NCBI RefSeq assembly: GCF_008189685.1 | Contig: NZ_CP043312.1 | Coordinates: 186,001-250,000, forward strand | Length of the DNA stretch: 64,000 nt | Direction: 5' to 3' | DNA from: Candidatus Sneabacter namystus | GTDB taxonomy: Bacteria > Pseudomonadota > Alphaproteobacteria > Rickettsiales > Rickettsiaceae | Position numbers and translations under genes: made by a program | In this document: piece by piece, positions 8,920 through 18,047 of the stretch | How positions within the stretch are numbered: position 1 is the stretch's first letter | Layout of the letters: each line of letters starts with the position of its first letter | Notes under the pieces: model-generated | What the model was told of the DNA's origin: nothing | The model's input: the letters and a program-made list of their open reading frames with translations, nothing else | Databases searched by the model: none

Positions 8920-9798
8920 ATGAGCGATAAACCTTTATCTTTTCAAGATATCATCCTTAATTTGCAGAAATTTTGGTCTGAGCATGGATGTACCATATTA
9001 CAACCATACGATTTAGAAATGGGGGCTGGTACTTTTCATCCTGCTACTGCTTTATATGCCGTATCTAGTCGTAGTGATTGGAACGTAGCTTATGTTCAAC
9101 CTACTCGTAGACCGGCAGATAGCAGATTTGCTAACCATCCTAATCGCACTCAGCATTATTATCAGTTTCAGGTATTGATGAAACCAGCACCTGTAGATAT
9201 ACAGTCTACTTATTTGGATAGTTTGGCTTTTATCGGTATAGATAGTTTAAATGATATAAGATTTATAGAAGATGATTGGAAATCCCCTGCACTTGGTGCC
9301 TGGGGGCTCGGATGGGAGATTCAATGTAATGGTATGGAGATTTCTCAATTTACGTATATGCAGCAAATAGCTGGCAAGATATGTAGTCCGCCAGTATTGG
9401 AAATTACCTATGGGTTAGAAAGAGTGGCTATGTATGTTCAAGGAGTGGAGTCATTTGGTAAAATTGTTTGGAACAATGCCGAATTGCCTGTTTTGTACGA
9501 AGATATAGACTTTCCCGCTGAGCGCGAATTTTCAGCATTTAATGTGGAATATGCTGATGTGACCTTGCTGAAGAGACATTTTCAGGATTATTATGATCAA
9601 TGTGAATTGATGGTAAAAGCACATTTGCCCATTGTAGCTTATGATTTTTGTGCAAAAGCAAGCCATATGTTTAATTTGTTGGATTCTAGGGGAGCGCTTA
9701 GTGTGATAGAAAGGGAATCGAATTTATCTAAAATAAAGTACTTGGCGAAAATTTGTTGTGAAGGATTATTAAAAAAGCAAAAGGTAGAAAATGTCTGA
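8920..9798 (+). CDS. glyQ: Glycine--tRNA ligase alpha subunit
   Basis: Catalytic subunit of the bacterial alpha2beta2 glycyl-tRNA synthetase. 292 aa, normal length. The N-terminal SFQDIILNLQKFWSEHGCTI and the class II core with TRRPADSRFANHPNR are nearly invariant in the family. The stop overlaps the glyS start by 8 bp, so the two subunits should be made in step. No promoter stands out in the 46-bp gap after ychF. Confidence 0.98.
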   Translation: MSDKPLSFQDIILNLQKFWSEHGCTILQPYDLEMGAGTFHPATALYAVSSRSDWNVAYVQPTRRPADSRFANHPNRTQHYYQFQVLMKPAPVDIQSTYLDSLAFIGIDSLNDIRFIEDDWKSPALGAWGLGWEIQCNGMEISQFTYMQQIAGKICSPPVLEITYGLERVAMYVQGVESFGKIVWNNAELPVLYEDIDFPAEREFSAFNVEYADVTLLKRHFQDYYDQCELMVKAHLPIVAYDFCAKASHMFNLLDSRGALSVIERESNLSKIKYLAKICCEGLLKKQKVENV

Positions 9799-11908
9799 AC
9801 TGATATTAGAGTTATACTCTGAGGAGTTACCGTTTTCTGCTCAAAATCAGGCTAAGAAAGACTACCCTGATATTTTTGCTAAGATGTTATCGGAATATAA
9901 TTTTGTCTATGATGCACTAGAAGTATTTGTTGGCCCTTGTCGTATTACACTTCATGTCTCTGGTATGCTTAAAGAAGTGGAGCATGCAAGTCAAGATATT
10001 AAAGGTCCTAGGGTAGATGCTGGAGGAAGCGCTTTATTAGGTTTTTGTAGTAAATACGGCATAACTCCACAGAGTGATTTGTTGCAAGTTGTGACTTCTG
10101 GGTGTTATCGGTACTATTATTATATGAAGCCTGTTGAAAAAGTTTCTAGTGTTGAGGTGTTGAAGTCCATGCTTCCAAAAGCTATAGGTACTATTAGTTG
10201 GGAGAAGAGTATGAGATGGATTGATAACGATTGCATTTGGCCTCGACCGCTTAGAAGTATATTATGCTTGTTTGATGATACTGTTGTTCCAATAGAGTAT
10301 TATCACCTGCAGGCCAGTGATGTTACGTTTGGTCATAAGTTTCTCTCCAAAAATTATATACAGGTGCACTCTTGGTCTGAATATTTAGAAGGTTTGCAAA
10401 ATAATTTTGTGATTTTAGATCACAAAGACAAAGTAGCATCTATTAAAGAACAAGCAGAGCAGTATTTTAAAGATAAATCTTTGCGCAATAAATTATGTGG
10501 CAAATTACTAGATGAAGTTGCGTGTAGTGTCGAATATCCAAATGTTTTATGCGGTAAGATAGATGAGGCTTATGCTTCTTTGCCTTCTGAATTAGTGACT
10601 GTAGTAATCAATGAACATCAAAAATATATACCAACATATTTTGACGATGGTAATTTAGCGCCATATTTTTTGTTTGTGACTAATATGTTTACAGACCCTC
10701 GTGGAGCTATCTTGCGTGATAATGAAAGAGTTGCCAAAGCTAGGCTAGAAGATGCAAAATTTCTCTATGAGAAAGATTTGAAAGTACCACTTGATGTGCG
10801 ATATGAACAGTTGGCACATGTGTTATTTCATCGATCTTTAGGCTCTATACAAGATAAGACGCGCAGATTGCAAGATATTGTTGAAATTATGGCACTGAAT
10901 GCTTATGACAAGAGAGTTTTGTCAGAGGCTGCTAAATTTTGTAAATGTGATTTAGTCGGAGATGTTGTATCAGATTTATCTTCTTTACAAGGTGTTATGG
11001 GATACCATTACTCGTTGAATGCTGGTTTAAATGATGATGTTGCAAAAGCTATTTTAGAGCACTACAAGCCTCAAGGATTACATGATAGTTTGCCTACTCA
11101 TAATATTGCTAAGCAGTTATCTTTGATAGATAAAGTCGATAGTTTGGTCGGATTATATGTTGTAGGGGAAAGAGCTACTGGAAACAAGGATCCTTATGGT
11201 TTGAGAAGATTGGCTATAGGTATTATCAGAATTATTTTAGATGTAGGGGTGGGAGATTTAATGACCATAATAGCAAGATGCTTGGGCTTTTATTCTGATA
11301 AAATCTCTAATAAAGACAATATTATGCGAGAAATAGTGAATTTTATTAAACATCGTCATAAAAACTTTTTACTGGAGAGTAATGTTGGATCATTGTCTTA
11401 TATAGAAGCGGTGATGGAGGCAAATGATTATGACATATCAAAAGTATCTTCTAAGCTACATGCCTTGGAGGACTTTGTTAAGCATACGCGGTATGAATTT
11501 ATCGTTCAGGTGTTCAAAAGAGTACACAATTTAGCGCGTTCAAATGGCGTGACAGCTGAATTTGCTAGTAAAGTGATGAATGACGTAAACAAAGAAAGTA
11601 GAATTTTACATGTACTTCGTAGAGGAGAGCATTTTTCTGCCTTACTTTCAGAATTTAGAAAAAAGGGGGCTCCAGAATTGTATGAAGAATATGCACGTGG
11701 TGTTTTAGAAGGCATGTCTTCTTATGATTCATTTAGTATTAGTTGGGATTATAAAAGCGCACTTGTAGGCCTATATGCTATATCTTTACCTCTGAACACT
11801 TTTTTGGAAAATGTAACAATTGCAGACAGTACTGTATTGAAAGTTTTACTTGGAGCTGTTTTAGAACGGTACAGCAGGGTAATAAATTTTGAGTACTTAC
11901 AAAAATAG
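9791..11908 (+). CDS. glyS: Glycine--tRNA ligase beta subunit
   Basis: tRNA-binding subunit of glycyl-tRNA synthetase. 705 aa, full length. N-terminal SELILELYSEELPF is the family signature; the segments GPRVDAGGSALLGFC, FLSKNY and ATGNKDPYGLRR (HD-like region) are conserved, and a C-terminal anticodon-binding helical domain is present. Lies between glyQ (8-bp overlap) and nusB (2-bp gap), so all three probably form one transcript. Confidence 0.97.
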   Translation: MSELILELYSEELPFSAQNQAKKDYPDIFAKMLSEYNFVYDALEVFVGPCRITLHVSGMLKEVEHASQDIKGPRVDAGGSALLGFCSKYGITPQSDLLQVVTSGCYRYYYYMKPVEKVSSVEVLKSMLPKAIGTISWEKSMRWIDNDCIWPRPLRSILCLFDDTVVPIEYYHLQASDVTFGHKFLSKNYIQVHSWSEYLEGLQNNFVILDHKDKVASIKEQAEQYFKDKSLRNKLCGKLLDEVACSVEYPNVLCGKIDEAYASLPSELVTVVINEHQKYIPTYFDDGNLAPYFLFVTNMFTDPRGAILRDNERVAKARLEDAKFLYEKDLKVPLDVRYEQLAHVLFHRSLGSIQDKTRRLQDIVEIMALNAYDKRVLSEAAKFCKCDLVGDVVSDLSSLQGVMGYHYSLNAGLNDDVAKAILEHYKPQGLHDSLPTHNIAKQLSLIDKVDSLVGLYVVGERATGNKDPYGLRRLAIGIIRIILDVGVGDLMTIIARCLGFYSDKISNKDNIMREIVNFIKHRHKNFLLESNVGSLSYIEAVMEANDYDISKVSSKLHALEDFVKHTRYEFIVQVFKRVHNLARSNGVTAEFASKVMNDVNKESRILHVLRRGEHFSALLSEFRKKGAPELYEEYARGVLEGMSSYDSFSISWDYKSALVGLYAISLPLNTFLENVTIADSTVLKVLLGAVLERYSRVINFEYLQK

Positions 11909-11910
11909 CT

Positions 11911-12381
11911 ATGGTTTTGCTACATTCTAGGACTGTTGCACGTCTTGCTTTGACTCAGGTGTTGTTTTTACATGAATTTAGTGGGAGGTCTGCTCCGGTA
12001 ACAGATATAATGCGGTTTATCTCAGAATATTATCTAAAAAAAGACTATCTGGAAGATTTTGACTCTGCTTACAATATCAAGTTGCATAATAGGTACTTCT
12101 TGCGATTATCTGAGTTTGCAATAAATAAGCTGGATATATTGGATGAGCATATTATTAAGCATGCTTCTTGTAAAACTGATATATTACATTTGTCTTTGTT
12201 ACGAGCTGGCGTTGCAGAATTAATGTGCTCTGGTGGTAAAGATGTTCCTGTGGTAGTGGTTTTAAATGAGTTTACTAACATAACAGCTAGTTTTGCATGC
12301 AATGCTGGATTTGTTAACTCTGTTCTTCATGTTGTGGCGTCTAGTCTCAATCTTGATCAGGATAATGCAAAAAAAGATTAA
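11911..12381 (+). CDS. nusB: Transcription antitermination protein NusB
   Basis: With NusE/S10 binds boxA of rRNA transcripts and supports antitermination. 156 aa. The all-helical NusB fold is recognisable from the N-terminal SRTVARLALTQVLFLHEF and the C-terminal ILHLSLLRAGVAELM and VVVLNEFTNITASF segments. It starts 2 bp after glyS. It ends 1 bp before the convergent gpsA stop, and its last codons lie inside the gpsA terminator hairpin. Confidence 0.9.
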   Translation: MVLLHSRTVARLALTQVLFLHEFSGRSAPVTDIMRFISEYYLKKDYLEDFDSAYNIKLHNRYFLRLSEFAINKLDILDEHIIKHASCKTDILHLSLLRAGVAELMCSGGKDVPVVVVLNEFTNITASFACNAGFVNSVLHVVASSLNLDQDNAKKD

Positions 12382-12401
12382 ATTATTGATCCTTTAATCT
12401 T
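12369..12401 (-). terminator. Intrinsic terminator of the mtaB-gpsA transcript
   Basis: On the minus strand: a perfect 9-bp stem AAGATTAAA / TTTAATCTT with a 10-base loop, followed at once by five further T residues. The gpsA stop codon lies in the loop, and the other side of the stem is the 3' end of nusB. On the plus strand no U-run follows, so it should act mainly on gpsA. Confidence 0.75.
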
Positions 12402-13387
12402 GTTATAGCGTTAAAATGCGATTCTAAATTTTCTGGCTCTTCCAGAATGTTACTTAATACAGAGCAGAGATTTGATTTTAGATTTAGCCTATTTGCTAAC
12501 GCTGTTAATTGTAATAAATTGTTTCTTCCTTCCGTTAATATTGGGTAGTCATTGATAAAGTCCATTCTCTTCTCTTTAGGAGTTTGTGCCAACTTATTGC
12601 CAAAAGTGTTGTTTCTTGATCCTGAGTTATTGCAACACAGTGACAAGTCTCCTACAACTTTAGATTGTATAACTTTACATTGAGATGATAGTTGTTTTGA
12701 GAATATTTCTATTTCTTCTAGCGCTAAAGCCACTATCCATGATTTATTATTTGCTCCGTATTCTAGCCCGTCAGACATACCTGATAATATAGCAGCCACA
12801 TTTTTTACACAGCTTGCAATTTGTAAAGACACTATATCTGTTGTTGGGTGAGCAACAAAACTGTCTGTACTGATCAATTTAGATACTTCAAGGGCAAAAG
12901 GCATTGTGTCCGCCCCTACGACAGTATGAGATGGCATATCGCATGCAACTTCTATTGCTAGATTAGGTCCTGCTAGTATAGCGCACCTATTCCCTAATAT
13001 TTTGCTTGTTATTGAGGAGAGAAGAGATCCGTCTGTTAGTAATCCTTTTGTTGCTATTACTATGATAACTTCTTTGCTAATTTTAAGAGAACGTAATTGT
13101 AATAGTGTGTCTTTAAAGTCCTGTGAGGCAATGGAAATGACTATGCACTGAGAATCTTGTATATCTTGAATGTTTGTAGACGATATTAAATTTTTTGGTA
13201 ATAAAGGAAAGCTTGGTAAAGAGATATTTTTTTTATGCGTATTGATTGCATTTGCAACATTTAAGCGGCGTGTAACAATTACCAGCTCATCAACATTTTT
13301 ACATAACTGAATTGCTATTGCCGTTCCCCACGCACCTGCTCCTATTATTGATATTTTTTTTGTAATTTCATATAAAGAAGCATTCAT
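12383..13387 (-). CDS. gpsA: Glycerol-3-phosphate dehydrogenase [NAD(P)+]
   Basis: Makes sn-glycerol-3-phosphate from dihydroxyacetone phosphate for phospholipid synthesis. 334 aa, normal length. Rossmann motif IGAGAWGTA at residues 15-23, ATKGL, GPNLAIEVA, the catalytic lysine K195 in SCVKNVAAI, and GDLSLCC...SRN. One oddity: the family motif NTKxxxxxRG, whose arginine contacts the substrate phosphate/NAD, reads NNKSWIVALA here, with Leu221 where Arg is expected. The start overlaps the mtaB stop by 4 bp; the transcript ends at the hairpin over the stop codon. Confidence 0.93.
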   Translation of the reverse strand: MNASLYEITKKISIIGAGAWGTAIAIQLCKNVDELVIVTRRLNVANAINTHKKNISLPSFPLLPKNLISSTNIQDIQDSQCIVISIASQDFKDTLLQLRSLKISKEVIIVIATKGLLTDGSLLSSITSKILGNRCAILAGPNLAIEVACDMPSHTVVGADTMPFALEVSKLISTDSFVAHPTTDIVSLQIASCVKNVAAILSGMSDGLEYGANNKSWIVALALEEIEIFSKQLSSQCKVIQSKVVGDLSLCCNNSGSRNNTFGNKLAQTPKEKRMDFINDYPILTEGRNNLLQLTALANRLNLKSNLCSVLSNILEEPENLESHFNAITRLKDQ

Positions 13388-14655
13388 GTAACTTTTTGTG
13401 ATAAAACATGATCAGTATTGGCGTGTTTTAGCCTAACCTTAATCAATGTATTCGGTGAGATAACGCCTCCTTCTACTTTGATTGGTATGTAGTTTTCCGT
13501 GTAACCTTTATTATTCTTTTCTATTAAAGTTATATGATGTGTATTTAGATGTTTAGAAAAGAATTCCTGTTGTTGTTGTTTTCCTTCTTTAATTAAAATA
13601 TTTGCACGTATTTTTCGTTTTTCGAAAGCTACCTGAGGCATTCTAGACGCTGGTGTATTTTCATGAGGTGAAAATGGGAATACATGCAAAAATTGAATTT
13701 TTGCCTCTCTAACCAGATCTATTGTATTTTGGAACATTTCTTCTGTTTCGGTAGGAAATCCTGCTATTATGTCAGCTCCGAACGCTATTTCTGGTCTTAA
13801 AGTTCTCACAAAGCTACAAAATTTTAATACTTGTTCTCTTGTATGCCTACGTTTCATTCGTTTTAAAATCATGTTATCTCCAGACTGTAGGCTAAGATGT
13901 ATATGCGGCATGAATCTTGGTTGCGATTGTATCACATCTAACAAATCTTTATTGATTTCTGCTACATCTACAGAAGATAATCTTAATCTAGGAAGGTCAG
14001 GAACTAAGTTTAAAATTCTCTTTACCATTTGCCCCAACGTGGGTTCGCCTGGTAAGTCTTTTCCATAATCAGTAATATCTACTCCAGTAAGTACAACCTC
14101 TTGATATCCTTTTGATACCAAGGTTTTAATTTGTTGTACTAGAGATCCTATTGGAGTTGACCTACTATTACCTCTTCCAAATGGTATGGTACAAAAAGTG
14201 CATCTGTGATTGCAACCATTTTGTACTTCTAAAAAAGCTCTAGTATGATTTTCGAAGTGCTGAATTATATTTTTATTAGTATGTTTAGAGGACAATATGT
14301 CTCCTACTTGTATCTTATCTTTCAGATTCAGATCAACGTAGCTTTGTTGATTCATTTTTTCTTCGTTTCCAAGCACTAAATTAACACCGTGCATTTGAGA
14401 AAAATCATGCGGTTTAATTTGTGCCGCACAGCCTGTGACTATGATTTTTTTGTTTGGATGTGTTTTACAGGCAGAGTGTACTGCTTGTTTTGATTTTCTG
14501 AGCGCTTCTTGAGTGACTGAACATGTGTTTATTACTATGCACTCTGTACTACTTGTGTCAATTAAATGTTTCTTTATTACCTCTCCTTCGTAAATATTGA
14601 GTCTGCATCCCAAATTTATGACTTGATTACCAGCTGTTTTTATTTTTTCTGCCAT
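13384..14655 (-). CDS. mtaB: tRNA t6A37 methylthiotransferase MtaB
   Basis: Radical SAM enzyme converting N6-threonylcarbamoyl-A37 of tRNA to its 2-methylthio form. 423 aa. N-terminal MTTase domain with cluster cysteines C17 (LGCRLNIYE), C45 (NTCSVT) and C76 (TGCAAQ); radical SAM motif CNHRCTFC (C148, C152, C155) followed by IPFGRGNSRS, which is diagnostic of MtaB rather than MiaB; C-terminal TRAM-like tail. It follows the dapF-containing gene by 6 bp, the dapF-mtaB order seen in other alphaproteobacteria, and overlaps gpsA by 4 bp. Confidence 0.95.
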   Translation of the reverse strand: MAEKIKTAGNQVINLGCRLNIYEGEVIKKHLIDTSSTECIVINTCSVTQEALRKSKQAVHSACKTHPNKKIIVTGCAAQIKPHDFSQMHGVNLVLGNEEKMNQQSYVDLNLKDKIQVGDILSSKHTNKNIIQHFENHTRAFLEVQNGCNHRCTFCTIPFGRGNSRSTPIGSLVQQIKTLVSKGYQEVVLTGVDITDYGKDLPGEPTLGQMVKRILNLVPDLPRLRLSSVDVAEINKDLLDVIQSQPRFMPHIHLSLQSGDNMILKRMKRRHTREQVLKFCSFVRTLRPEIAFGADIIAGFPTETEEMFQNTIDLVREAKIQFLHVFPFSPHENTPASRMPQVAFEKRKIRANILIKEGKQQQQEFFSKHLNTHHITLIEKNNKGYTENYIPIKVEGGVISPNTLIKVRLKHANTDHVLSQKVT

Positions 14656-14661
14656 GTTACT

Positions 14662-16203
14662 TTATAAGGTAAACGTACCTTCTATTGTTTTTTCTACAGG
14701 ACCTTCCATTATAACATTGCTATCTTGCAAAGATAATTGTAAATCTCCTACTGCAAATTTTACTGTTACCTCATCGTTCACGAACCCCATTTTGTTTATT
14801 GCAGAAAATGTCGCACATGCACCGCTACCACATGCTAAAGTAAGTCCAGTGCCTCGTTCCCATACTTTAAGATGGATAGCATCGTTTTTTATTTTTGCGA
14901 AATTGACATTTACTCCCTTTGGAAAAGAGTGATGAGACGAAAGACAGGCTCCTACTTTTGACATAAAATTCTCTGTGATATTTTGGTTGAGAATTACCAA
15001 GTGCGGGTTACCCATATCAACGCACATCATCTCTCTGGCGTTTAAGGAATAATTTTTAGCTAGTTTCCACATGATATCAGATGATGGCATCCATTCTGCT
15101 TGAAACTTTGGTGTTCCCATATTGACACTGATTTTATCTTTTCCTGATACAAAGCACGGTATAACTTTATCTAGAACACGAATGGAGCAGTTCTGTTTGC
15201 CTGTGTCTTGAAAACACAACCAGGCTAAGCATCTTGTAGCATTGCCGCAAACTTCTCCTTTTGAACCATCCTGGTTAAAAACAACCATGCCGTATTCGTC
15301 TGGTAGAGTTTTGGAAAAAACGATCATTTGGTCACATCCAACTCCTAGTCTTCTATCGCATACCAACTTTACTTCATGCTTTGCGTTTTGGTAGTTGAAG
15401 AACTTATCTTCTACTATTACAAAGTCGTTTCCCAAACCATGCATTTTTACGAAAGGTACTTCTTTAGGCATATAATTTATTCGTTCTAGATATTGCATTG
15501 GATTGACGGATATTGTGCCTTTTTGCATAGCAAAATACAATACAGGATGTTCTTTTGTTCCGCATGCCAAGCCTAGCAATTGTTTTTGTTTGACTTGATC
15601 CCCTAATTTAGGAAATGTTTTAGATAGATATGCATACGCAATCTTTATTCCATTTTCTGATCGTATTATTATCGTTTTGCCAAATTGTGAATGCGGGCCT
15701 ACGTATGTTACTTTACCTTGTAATGCACAGTACACTTCTTGATTTTTCTTGGCTGATATATGGATTCCTGATATCGATTTTCCGTTTACTGTTTCTTTAA
15801 ATTTGTTGACTACTTTGCCTTTTATTGGCCACGATAGTGTTATAAGTTTTCCTTTATTGTCATGAATTTTTTTCTTACTCTGGTCGTCATTTTTTAGATC
15901 TTGTTCAAAGAATAATTTTTCATCTGTTAGCTTTTCTTCATAAATTTCTTTTGGCATGCTGTACTGCCTAGTAGCCGCTATATTTTTATCTATTACGGAA
16001 GAGATTATTTTTTCAGGTCGTGGAATTTTCGATACAGTTCCTAAACCTTTCCCAGATGCTAAATTCACCAAATCTGTACTGGTGCAACTACATAGGAACA
16101 AAGCTGGCAAAATTGGTAGCAAATGCCTTAATTTCGATGATATTAAGGTAAGCTGTTCTTTTAATAACATTATTGAGTAAAATTTGTGCATACGTAAATT
16201 CAA
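14662..16203 (-). CDS. dapF: Fused gene: NlpD-like lipoprotein domain + diaminopimelate epimerase
   Basis: One uninterrupted 513-codon frame joins two unrelated proteins. Residues 1-40 form a signal with lipobox LCSC (lipid Cys40; start could also be Met12 at 16170). Residues about 118-236 are an M23/LytM-like domain: GIHISAKKNQEVYCALQGKV, YAYLSK, LYFAMQ and NPMQYL match NlpD/EnvC, but the zinc histidines are missing, as in amidase activators. Residues 245-513 are a complete 269-aa DapF (LL- to meso-DAP epimerase) with both catalytic cysteines, C319 (VCGNATRC) and C458 (ACGSGAC). The DapF part begins at an ATG (15469-15471) with no visible Shine-Dalgarno. A lipoprotein goes to the periplasm while DapF works in the cytoplasm, so internal initiation, cleavage or a lost stop codon must be considered. 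Upstream grx4, downstream mtaB. Confidence 0.88.
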   Translation of the reverse strand: MNLRMHKFYSIMLLKEQLTLISSKLRHLLPILPALFLCSCTSTDLVNLASGKGLGTVSKIPRPEKIISSVIDKNIAATRQYSMPKEIYEEKLTDEKLFFEQDLKNDDQSKKKIHDNKGKLITLSWPIKGKVVNKFKETVNGKSISGIHISAKKNQEVYCALQGKVTYVGPHSQFGKTIIIRSENGIKIAYAYLSKTFPKLGDQVKQKQLLGLACGTKEHPVLYFAMQKGTISVNPMQYLERINYMPKEVPFVKMHGLGNDFVIVEDKFFNYQNAKHEVKLVCDRRLGVGCDQMIVFSKTLPDEYGMVVFNQDGSKGEVCGNATRCLAWLCFQDTGKQNCSIRVLDKVIPCFVSGKDKISVNMGTPKFQAEWMPSSDIMWKLAKNYSLNAREMMCVDMGNPHLVILNQNITENFMSKVGACLSSHHSFPKGVNVNFAKIKNDAIHLKVWERGTGLTLACGSGACATFSAINKMGFVNDEVTVKFAVGDLQLSLQDSNVIMEGPVEKTIEGTFTL

Positions 16204-16306
16204 TTAATAGACTACTCAAACATATTACTTAACACAGTGTCTCAGTGCAAGGGAGTGTTTTAGTTAGATCTTGTGTTTATAAGCTACGTTTTATTATTGA
16301 TATATT

Positions 16307-16663
16307 TTATTTGTGACTTTCGATCAAGTTGTTTATTTCCTGAAAAAAAATTCCTTTAGACTCCATTTCGGACACTATATCAGATCCGCCTACAAATACT
16401 TGTTTCACATACAATTGAGGTATTGTTGGCCAATTGCTAAATTGTTTTATTTCTTCTCTAAGATACGGAATAGAAAATATGTTGACATCACAAAACGTAA
16501 ATTTGTTTTTTCTTAAGATGTTGACCACTTGCGCTGAAAAGCCGCATTGAGGAAAGTTGTGTGTACCTTTCATGAACACAACAATAGTTTTTTCTTTTAT
16601 TGTTTTTTGGATAAAATCGATAGCTGTTTTTCTTAATTGATTTTCATCTTCATTTTCTTTCAT
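16307..16663 (-). CDS. grxD: Monothiol glutaredoxin, Grx4 family
   Basis: Carries and delivers [2Fe-2S] clusters as a glutathione-bridged dimer; cytoplasmic. 118 aa. The CGFS active site begins at Cys40 (FPQCGFSAQVV), the WP-T-I-PQLYV block with the cis-proline and the GGSDIVSEM glutathione-binding turn are all present. In alphaproteobacteria grx4 often neighbours bolA; no bolA is adjacent here. Same strand as the NlpD-DapF gene, 103 bp upstream of it. Confidence 0.95.
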   Translation of the reverse strand: MKENEDENQLRKTAIDFIQKTIKEKTIVVFMKGTHNFPQCGFSAQVVNILRKNKFTFCDVNIFSIPYLREEIKQFSNWPTIPQLYVKQVFVGGSDIVSEMESKGIFFQEINNLIESHK

Positions 16664-16773
16664 TGTATGTATCTTTGTAAATAGATAAAGTCTATGTTAG
16701 CGAGTTTATAGGTTGTTTTTTATCTATGCAAATGTTGTATAAAAGTATAAACAGATGATATTGGTTAGTGTAT

Positions 16774-17409
16774 ATGAATGATAGGTTATTTGTAACGAAG
16801 ATATTGGACGCCTGGCGTTCTTGGTGTGCTAACCCTACAATTGAATTAGATTATAAAAACCATTTTACCTTATTAGTTGCTATCGTGCTATCGGCTCGCG
16901 CTACTGATGTAGGTGTAAATAAGGCAACTCATAGTCTTTTTGAAATGTACAGTACTCCCAGGGAATTTATAAAATTGGGAGAAGAAAATTTATCGTTCTA
17001 CGTAAAGACTATAGGTTTATATCGAACAAAGGCAAAAAACATATTAAAGATGTCACATATTTTAGAAAGCAAGTATGATGGACAAGTTCCGTCTAATTTT
17101 GAAGATTTAGTTCAGTTGCCTGGAGTTGGAAGAAAGAGTGCCAACGTTTTTTTAAACAATGCATATGGAGCTCAAACGATGCCGGTTGATACACACGTTT
17201 TTCGTGTTGCAAGAAGAATAGGTTGGAGTGATGCTACCACCGTACTTGGTGTGGAAAGAGATTTAGTTGCAATATTACCTAAAAAGTGTTTGAATCACGC
17301 AAACAATTGGCTTGTTCTTCATGGTAGATATGTGTGTAAAGCACGTAAACCTAATTGTACAAAATGTCTGATAAATAAGTATTGCAAGTATTACAATGAA
17401 AGTAAGTAG
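16774..17409 (+). CDS. nth: Endonuclease III
   Basis: DNA glycosylase/AP lyase removing oxidised pyrimidines. 211 aa from the ATG at 16774 (a GTG two codons earlier is possible). The helix-hairpin-helix LPGVGRKSANVFLN carries the catalytic lysine and MPVDTHVFRVA the catalytic aspartate; the C-terminal 4Fe-4S motif C-x6-C-x2-C-x5-C is intact. The family's gap-filling glutamine in LSAQ(A/T)TD is Arg42 here. Its 3' end overlaps the next gene by 14 bp. Confidence 0.96.
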   Translation: MNDRLFVTKILDAWRSWCANPTIELDYKNHFTLLVAIVLSARATDVGVNKATHSLFEMYSTPREFIKLGEENLSFYVKTIGLYRTKAKNILKMSHILESKYDGQVPSNFEDLVQLPGVGRKSANVFLNNAYGAQTMPVDTHVFRVARRIGWSDATTVLGVERDLVAILPKKCLNHANNWLVLHGRYVCKARKPNCTKCLINKYCKYYNESK

Positions 17410-18043
17410 AACAAATATAGGACATGAAATTGCCTGTGAAGATGCAGAGGTTTTAGCAGTTCTTTTGCATGGATATGGTTCCTCTTCTGAGGATTTAATT
17501 AGCCTTGTTCCTTACATTTCTACTACTTTGCAGAAAATATATTGGTTTGCTCCTAATGGTGTGGAACAATGTGAAGGATTTGGATATAGTTGGTTTCATT
17601 ACGTAGGGCTGGACTCGTGTTTTGAAGAGTTATGTCGTAACAGAAGACGTATATTAGATATTATAGATACTAAGCGTCAGTCTGTTAACTTAAAGTGGTC
17701 TAAGGTTTTATTGATTGGTTTTTCTCAAGGGGGTATGGTAGCGCTGGACTTTGTAACAAGTTTTTCAGAAAATTTGTTAGGGGCTATTAGTTTTTCAGGT
17801 GCATTTTTAGGCAGAGAAGTGATGAATAATAAAGCACCCATTTGCATGATTCATGGTTCTGATGACAATGTTGTACCTGTAGATTATCTTGTAAGTGCCA
17901 AGAAGTTTTTAGAGGATAATGGATGTGATGTATCATCTCATAAATTAATGCACTTAGCCCATTCTATAGATGTCAGAGGAATAAATTTGGCTACAAATTT
18001 CATTAATAGGCTAACAGAAAAAGAAAGTATTTACGGTAAATGA
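17396..18043 (+). CDS. Alpha/beta-hydrolase, phospholipase/carboxylesterase family
   Basis: 215 aa with the fold of the carboxylesterase/acyl-protein-thioesterase group: oxyanion segment [12 protein letters not shown], nucleophile elbow GFSQGG, acid residue in GSDDNVVP and histidine in LAHSID. The family hydrolyses short carboxylic esters or lysophospholipids; the substrate here is unknown. No signal peptide, so cytoplasmic. Overlaps nth by 14 bp and is followed by glyA after 4 bp, so it lies in an nth-esterase-glyA-mnmA run. Confidence 0.88.
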   Translation: MKVSRTNIGHEIACEDAEVLAVLLHGYGSSSEDLISLVPYISTTLQKIYWFAPNGVEQCEGFGYSWFHYVGLDSCFEELCRNRRRILDIIDTKRQSVNLKWSKVLLIGFSQGGMVALDFVTSFSENLLGAISFSGAFLGREVMNNKAPICMIHGSDDNVVPVDYLVSAKKFLEDNGCDVSSHKLMHLAHSIDVRGINLATNFINRLTEKESIYGK

Positions 18044-18047
18044 TGTG

